Positions 60,961 to 64,000 of a DNA stretch of 64,000 nt are shown piece by piece. The DNA lies in contig NZ_CP014517.1 in assembly GCF_001577265.1 (NCBI RefSeq), positions 3,136,501 to 3,200,500 of the forward strand, written 5' to 3'. Each line of letters begins with the position of its first letter. Positions within the stretch are counted from its first letter, which is position 1. The notes under the pieces are model-generated. The model ran no database searches. It worked only from the letters and a program-made list of their open reading frames with translations, and had not been told where the DNA came from. Origin of the DNA: Variovorax sp. PAMC 28711. Lineage in GTDB: Bacteria > Pseudomonadota > Gammaproteobacteria > Burkholderiales > Burkholderiaceae_C. A program made the translations under genes and the position numbers.

Positions 60961-62049
60961 TCACACGAGCCGTGCGGCTTCGAGCTCTTTCTTGAGGTAC
61001 GCGTAGAACAGCGGCGCCGCCACCAGGCCGGCCGGGCCGAACACCGCCTCGGCGACGAACATCACCGCGAGCAGTTCCCACACCGCCATGTGCGTTCGGC
61101 TGCCGACCACCTTCGCGTTGATCACGTACTCCGCCTTGTGGATCACGATCAGGAAGATCAGGCAGGCGACTGCCGTGAGTGGCGACACGGAAAGGCCGAC
61201 CAGCGTCAGCACCGCGTTGCACAGCAGGTTGCCCACAATCGGGATGAGGCCAGCGAGAAAGGTCAGCGTGATGAGCGCGGGCGTATAGGGCAGGCGCAAG
61301 TCCCAGAGCGGTAGCAAGAAGAGCAGGAAGATCGCCGTCAGCATCGTGTTGAAGGCGGCGATCCAGAACTGGGCCGCCACGATCTGCGCGAACGCATCGC
61401 CGAAGGTCGTGATGCGCTGGTGCATTTGCGCGGCCAGCGGACGCCGCTGCTGCGGCGCACTCGCGACTGCCGCGAGGCCGCCGATGATGAGCCCGACGTA
61501 CGCGAAGAGCAGCGCGTTCAGCCAGGCGCGCCCGGCCAGCGCCAGCGATCCCGCCTGCGTGCGCAGATAGTTGGCGACCATGCGTTGCACGTCGTCGGCG
61601 GCCACCGGCAGGTAGGCCGCGATGTCCGGCGGCAGCTTTTGCCGCAACTCAAGAATGGTGCGCGCGACGTAGTCGAGCAGTTCCCGGTACTGCTGCGGAG
61701 CATCGACGACGTACTCACGCGCTTGCGAAAGTCCGATGACCAGCAAGGCGATCGGGCCGAGCACGACGAGCCCCACGGCCAGCACGCGCACGCTGGCCTG
61801 CAGCCACGATGGGCGCGCAGCGGGCGAACGGGAACGCCCACTCCGGTCGAGCAGCCGATGGAGCAGGCGCACGAACCAGCGCGTTGCGAGAAATCCAAGG
61901 CAGACGCACAGCAGGCCGACCAGCAGATGGTTGAGCATCACGCCCAGCAACGCACCCCCCATCAACAGGTAGCTGGCGATGATGGTCGCGCGCGACGTCG
62001 GACGCTGCGCGGCGTCGGCGGAAATCGTCACGGTTCGGGGCGGGCCCAT
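60961..62049 (-). CDS. AI-2E/PerM-family permease
   Basis: A multi-pass membrane protein of about 362 residues from the ATG at 62049 (MGPPRTVTISADAAQRPTSR). A GTG at 62103 would add 18 residues but overlap purM by 29 nt, so it is less likely. Hydrophobic helices are clustered at the two ends with a long soluble middle part, the pattern of the AI-2E exporter family. Conserved features are LAGLIPIVGNLLCNAVLTLV and the C-terminal FGPAGLVAAPLFYAYLKKEL. The transported substrate is not known for most members. Confidence 0.87.
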   Translation of the reverse strand: MGPPRTVTISADAAQRPTSRATIIASYLLMGGALLGVMLNHLLVGLLCVCLGFLATRWFVRLLHRLLDRSGRSRSPAARPSWLQASVRVLAVGLVVLGPIALLVIGLSQAREYVVDAPQQYRELLDYVARTILELRQKLPPDIAAYLPVAADDVQRMVANYLRTQAGSLALAGRAWLNALLFAYVGLIIGGLAAVASAPQQRRPLAAQMHQRITTFGDAFAQIVAAQFWIAAFNTMLTAIFLLFLLPLWDLRLPYTPALITLTFLAGLIPIVGNLLCNAVLTLVGLSVSPLTAVACLIFLIVIHKAEYVINAKVVGSRTHMAVWELLAVMFVAEAVFGPAGLVAAPLFYAYLKKELEAARLV

Positions 62050-62074
62050 CGGCTCGGCGGACTTGCTGGCGACG

Positions 62075-63115
62075 TCAAGCGACGACGACCGCAGCGCCTT
62101 CACCGCGCGCGGCGATCACGCCGATGTCGTACACCGTCTCGCCGGCGGCGCGCAAGGTGGCGGCGCAGGCGGACGCTTCGGCTGCGTCGATCACGACGAC
62201 CATCCCGATCCCGTTGTTGAACGTGCGGTTCATTTCGGTGTCGTCGATGCCGGCGACTTTTTGCAGCCAGGCAAACAGCTCCGTTTGGGGCCAGCTGCCC
62301 TTGACGAGCTGGGCGGCGGTGCCTTCGGGCAGCACGCGCGGGATGTTCTCCAGCAGGCCGCCGCCCGTGATGTGCGCCAACGCCTTGATCGGGTGCTTTG
62401 CGAGCGCCTCCAGCACCGGCTTCACGTAAAGGCGCGTCGGCTTCATCACGGCTTGGCGAAACGGCTGGCCGTCGAGCGTGGCCGGGATATCGGCGCCTGC
62501 GCGCTCGATCACCTTGCGCACCAGGCTGAAACCGTTGGAGTGCACGCCGGCCGAGGCCAGGCCGAGCACCACGTCGCCAGGCTTCACGTCCTGGCCGGTG
62601 AGGATTTTCGATTTTTCGACCGCGCCGACCGCGAAGCCGGCCAGGTCGTATTCGCCGGCCGGGTACATGCCGGGCATTTCGGCGGTTTCGCCGCCGATCA
62701 GCGCGCAGCCGCTCAATTCGCAGCCGCGGGCGATGCCGCCGATGACGGCCGCGGCGGTGTCCACCTCGAGCTTGCCGCAGGCAAAGTAATCGAGGAAGAA
62801 AAGGGGCTCGGCGCCCTGCACCAGCACGTCGTTGACGCTCATGGCGACCAGATCGATGCCGACCGTGTCGTGCATCTGCCATTCGAAAGCCAGGCGCAGT
62901 TTGGTGCCGACGCCGTCGGTGCCGCTCACCAGCACCGGTTCCTTGTAGCGCTTGGGCACCTCGAACAAGGCGCCGAAGCCGCCGATGCCGGCCAGCACGC
63001 CTTCGCGCATCGTTTTCTTCGCGAGGGGCTTGATGCGGTCGATCAGGGCATCACCGGCGTCGATGTCGACACCGGCGTCCTTGTAGCTGAGCGGAGTGGC
63101 CGAGGGAGAGGTCAT
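62075..63115 (-). CDS. purM: Phosphoribosylformylglycinamidine cyclo-ligase
   Basis: Purine-synthesis step that closes the imidazole ring to AIR, using ATP. 346 residues, normal length. The N-terminus [20 protein letters not shown] and the motifs [40 protein letters not shown] and [20 protein letters not shown] are typical. The C-terminus carries [14 protein letters not shown]. It is divergent from hda, a common arrangement in betaproteobacteria. Confidence 0.97.
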   Translation of the reverse strand: MTSPSATPLSYKDAGVDIDAGDALIDRIKPLAKKTMREGVLAGIGGFGALFEVPKRYKEPVLVSGTDGVGTKLRLAFEWQMHDTVGIDLVAMSVNDVLVQGAEPLFFLDYFACGKLEVDTAAAVIGGIARGCELSGCALIGGETAEMPGMYPAGEYDLAGFAVGAVEKSKILTGQDVKPGDVVLGLASAGVHSNGFSLVRKVIERAGADIPATLDGQPFRQAVMKPTRLYVKPVLEALAKHPIKALAHITGGGLLENIPRVLPEGTAAQLVKGSWPQTELFAWLQKVAGIDDTEMNRTFNNGIGMVVVIDAAEASACAATLRAAGETVYDIGVIAARGEGAAVVVA

Positions 63116-63244
63116 GGGCAGGCGAAAAGAGGGGAGGGAAGGGCCGAGGCAACCGAGATGCCCGGGCCGATAGAATTCGACACGATTTTAAGGGCCTCGC
63201 ATCCCCGCTTCCACGGCCCGCTTTATGAACAACTTCTTCCCCGG

Positions 63245-63931
63245 ATGAAACAGCTCGCGCTCGACATCGGCATTGCGACCGGCCCGACCTTTGCGGGCTT
63301 CTTCGCAGGCCCGAACGAGGCGGCGCTGCGGCATTTGCAAGTCTGGGTCGGCAGCACGTCGGGGCCGGCCGTGCATTCGCCGGTGCCGACGTACCTCTGG
63401 GGCGAAGGCGGTTGCGGCAAGAGCCACCTGCTCGAGTCGGTGCGCGTCGCGTTGCGCGAGCAGGGCGCCGCGGTCGGCTGGCTGCACCCGGGCCTGGCCG
63501 AGCCGCCGGAATTCGACGAACGCTGGGGCGCTGTGCTCATGGACGATGTGCACCTCTACACCGCAGTGCAGCAGCACGCGGCCTTCAACTGGTTCGTCAA
63601 CGCGCAGACCTTGCAGCGCGGCGTCGTGGCTGCCGGCGCCTTGCCGCCGGCCGATCTGGCGCTGCGTGAAGACTTGCGCACCCGGCTGGGCTGGGGCCAT
63701 GTGTTCCATCTGCACGTGCTGAGCGAGCCCGAACGCCGCGCAGTGCTGCGCCAGGCGGCGGACGCGCGCGGCGTGATGCTGTCGGACGATGTGCTCGACT
63801 ACATGCTGCACCGCTTCAGCCGCGACCTCGGAAGCCTGATGGAGCTGCTCACGCAGCTCGACGGCTTTGCCTTGCAGACGCAACGCGCGATCACCATTCC
63901 GCTGATCCGCGCGATGCTGGAAAATGAATAG
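63245..63931 (+). CDS. hda: DnaA regulatory inactivator Hda
   Basis: AAA+ protein that, with the beta clamp, stimulates ATP hydrolysis by DnaA after initiation. 228 residues from the ATG giving MKQLALDIGIATGPTFAGFF, which contains the clamp-binding QLALD motif. Walker A is LWGEGGCGKSHLLES and the sensor region is RDLGSLMELLTQLDGFALQT. A seven-codon frame (63225-63248, MNNFFPG) ends in an ATGA overlap with the start and may couple translation. Confidence 0.93.
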   Translation: MKQLALDIGIATGPTFAGFFAGPNEAALRHLQVWVGSTSGPAVHSPVPTYLWGEGGCGKSHLLESVRVALREQGAAVGWLHPGLAEPPEFDERWGAVLMDDVHLYTAVQQHAAFNWFVNAQTLQRGVVAAGALPPADLALREDLRTRLGWGHVFHLHVLSEPERRAVLRQAADARGVMLSDDVLDYMLHRFSRDLGSLMELLTQLDGFALQTQRAITIPLIRAMLENE

Positions 63932-63960
63932 GCGCCTCAACGCGCGCTCACACACAAAAA

Positions 63961-64000
63961 ATGATCAAGAATTTCATCGACAAACTGCTTGGGAAATCGC
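63961..64000 (+). CDS. pcnB: Probable poly(A) polymerase I, 5' end only
   Basis: Thirteen codons are visible (MIKNFIDKLLGKS) before the window ends. They resemble the start of PcnB in related Burkholderiales, and pcnB commonly lies downstream of hda. The evidence is short, so the call is mostly from context. Confidence 0.5.
   Translation, partial: MIKNFIDKLLGKS

Overview
The window is a GC-rich chromosomal segment of a betaproteobacterium, most likely a Comamonadaceae member close to Variovorax. This rests on gene order (leuC-leuD-leuB-asd-fimV-truA-trpF; gltA-sdhE-sdhBADC-gntR facing mdh; purM facing hda) and on short palindromic repeats typical of that family. No rRNA, tRNA or CRISPR array was recognised.

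Layout. 1-9.9 kb (minus strand): trpF (cut by the window edge), truA, a fimV-like gene, asd, leuB, leuD, leuC, a LysR regulator whose start codons lie inside an 18-bp-arm hairpin, and a 46-residue entericidin-like lipoprotein. 10-22.2 kb: a TCA-cycle block with gltA, sdhE, sdhB, sdhA, sdhD, sdhC and a GntR regulator on the minus strand, then mdh, a trans-aconitate methyltransferase, a CitE-like lyase, a small exported protein and acnB on the plus strand. 23-38.6 kb: an accessory island with a BapA/LapA-like giant adhesin of about 2970 residues, its type I secretion system (TolC, LapB-type ABC transporter, HlyD-type adaptor) and a BamE-like lipoprotein. The island is bordered by relics: an LEPR-XLL-like N-terminal peptide upstream, and the decayed ends of an IS6-family transposase and an HlyD/M50-type gene downstream. 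38.7-45.3 kb: a second aconitase (acnA), a Fur-box-preceded feoA-feoB-Cys-rich operon and a FAD monooxygenase. 45.3-50.6 kb: an SMI1/KNR4-ankyrin-like protein, the kynBUA tryptophan-degradation operon, a DUF899 protein and a YkgJ-type protein. 50.6-54.7 kb: a two-component system divergent from a lipoprotein prolyl oligopeptidase. 54.7-64 kb: argF, argD, a DUF3579 protein, rpsT, murJ, a SirB1-like protein, a VOC protein, a DUF1272 protein, an AI-2E-type permease, purM, hda and the first codons of probable pcnB.

How they work together. gltA, sdh, mdh, acnA and acnB form much of one TCA cycle, with a GntR regulator sitting over a clear palindrome between itself and mdh. The adhesin and exporter genes form a self-contained surface-attachment system. 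It appears to have been placed between the two aconitase genes, possibly replacing an older adhesin operon whose ends survive as relics.

Caution on quality. gltA, the adhesin gene, the ABC transporter gene and acnA carry five single-base indels, and every one can be read as a change in homopolymer length. Base-calling errors are therefore a serious alternative to real gene decay, and these genes are annotated here as whole genes with frameshifts.
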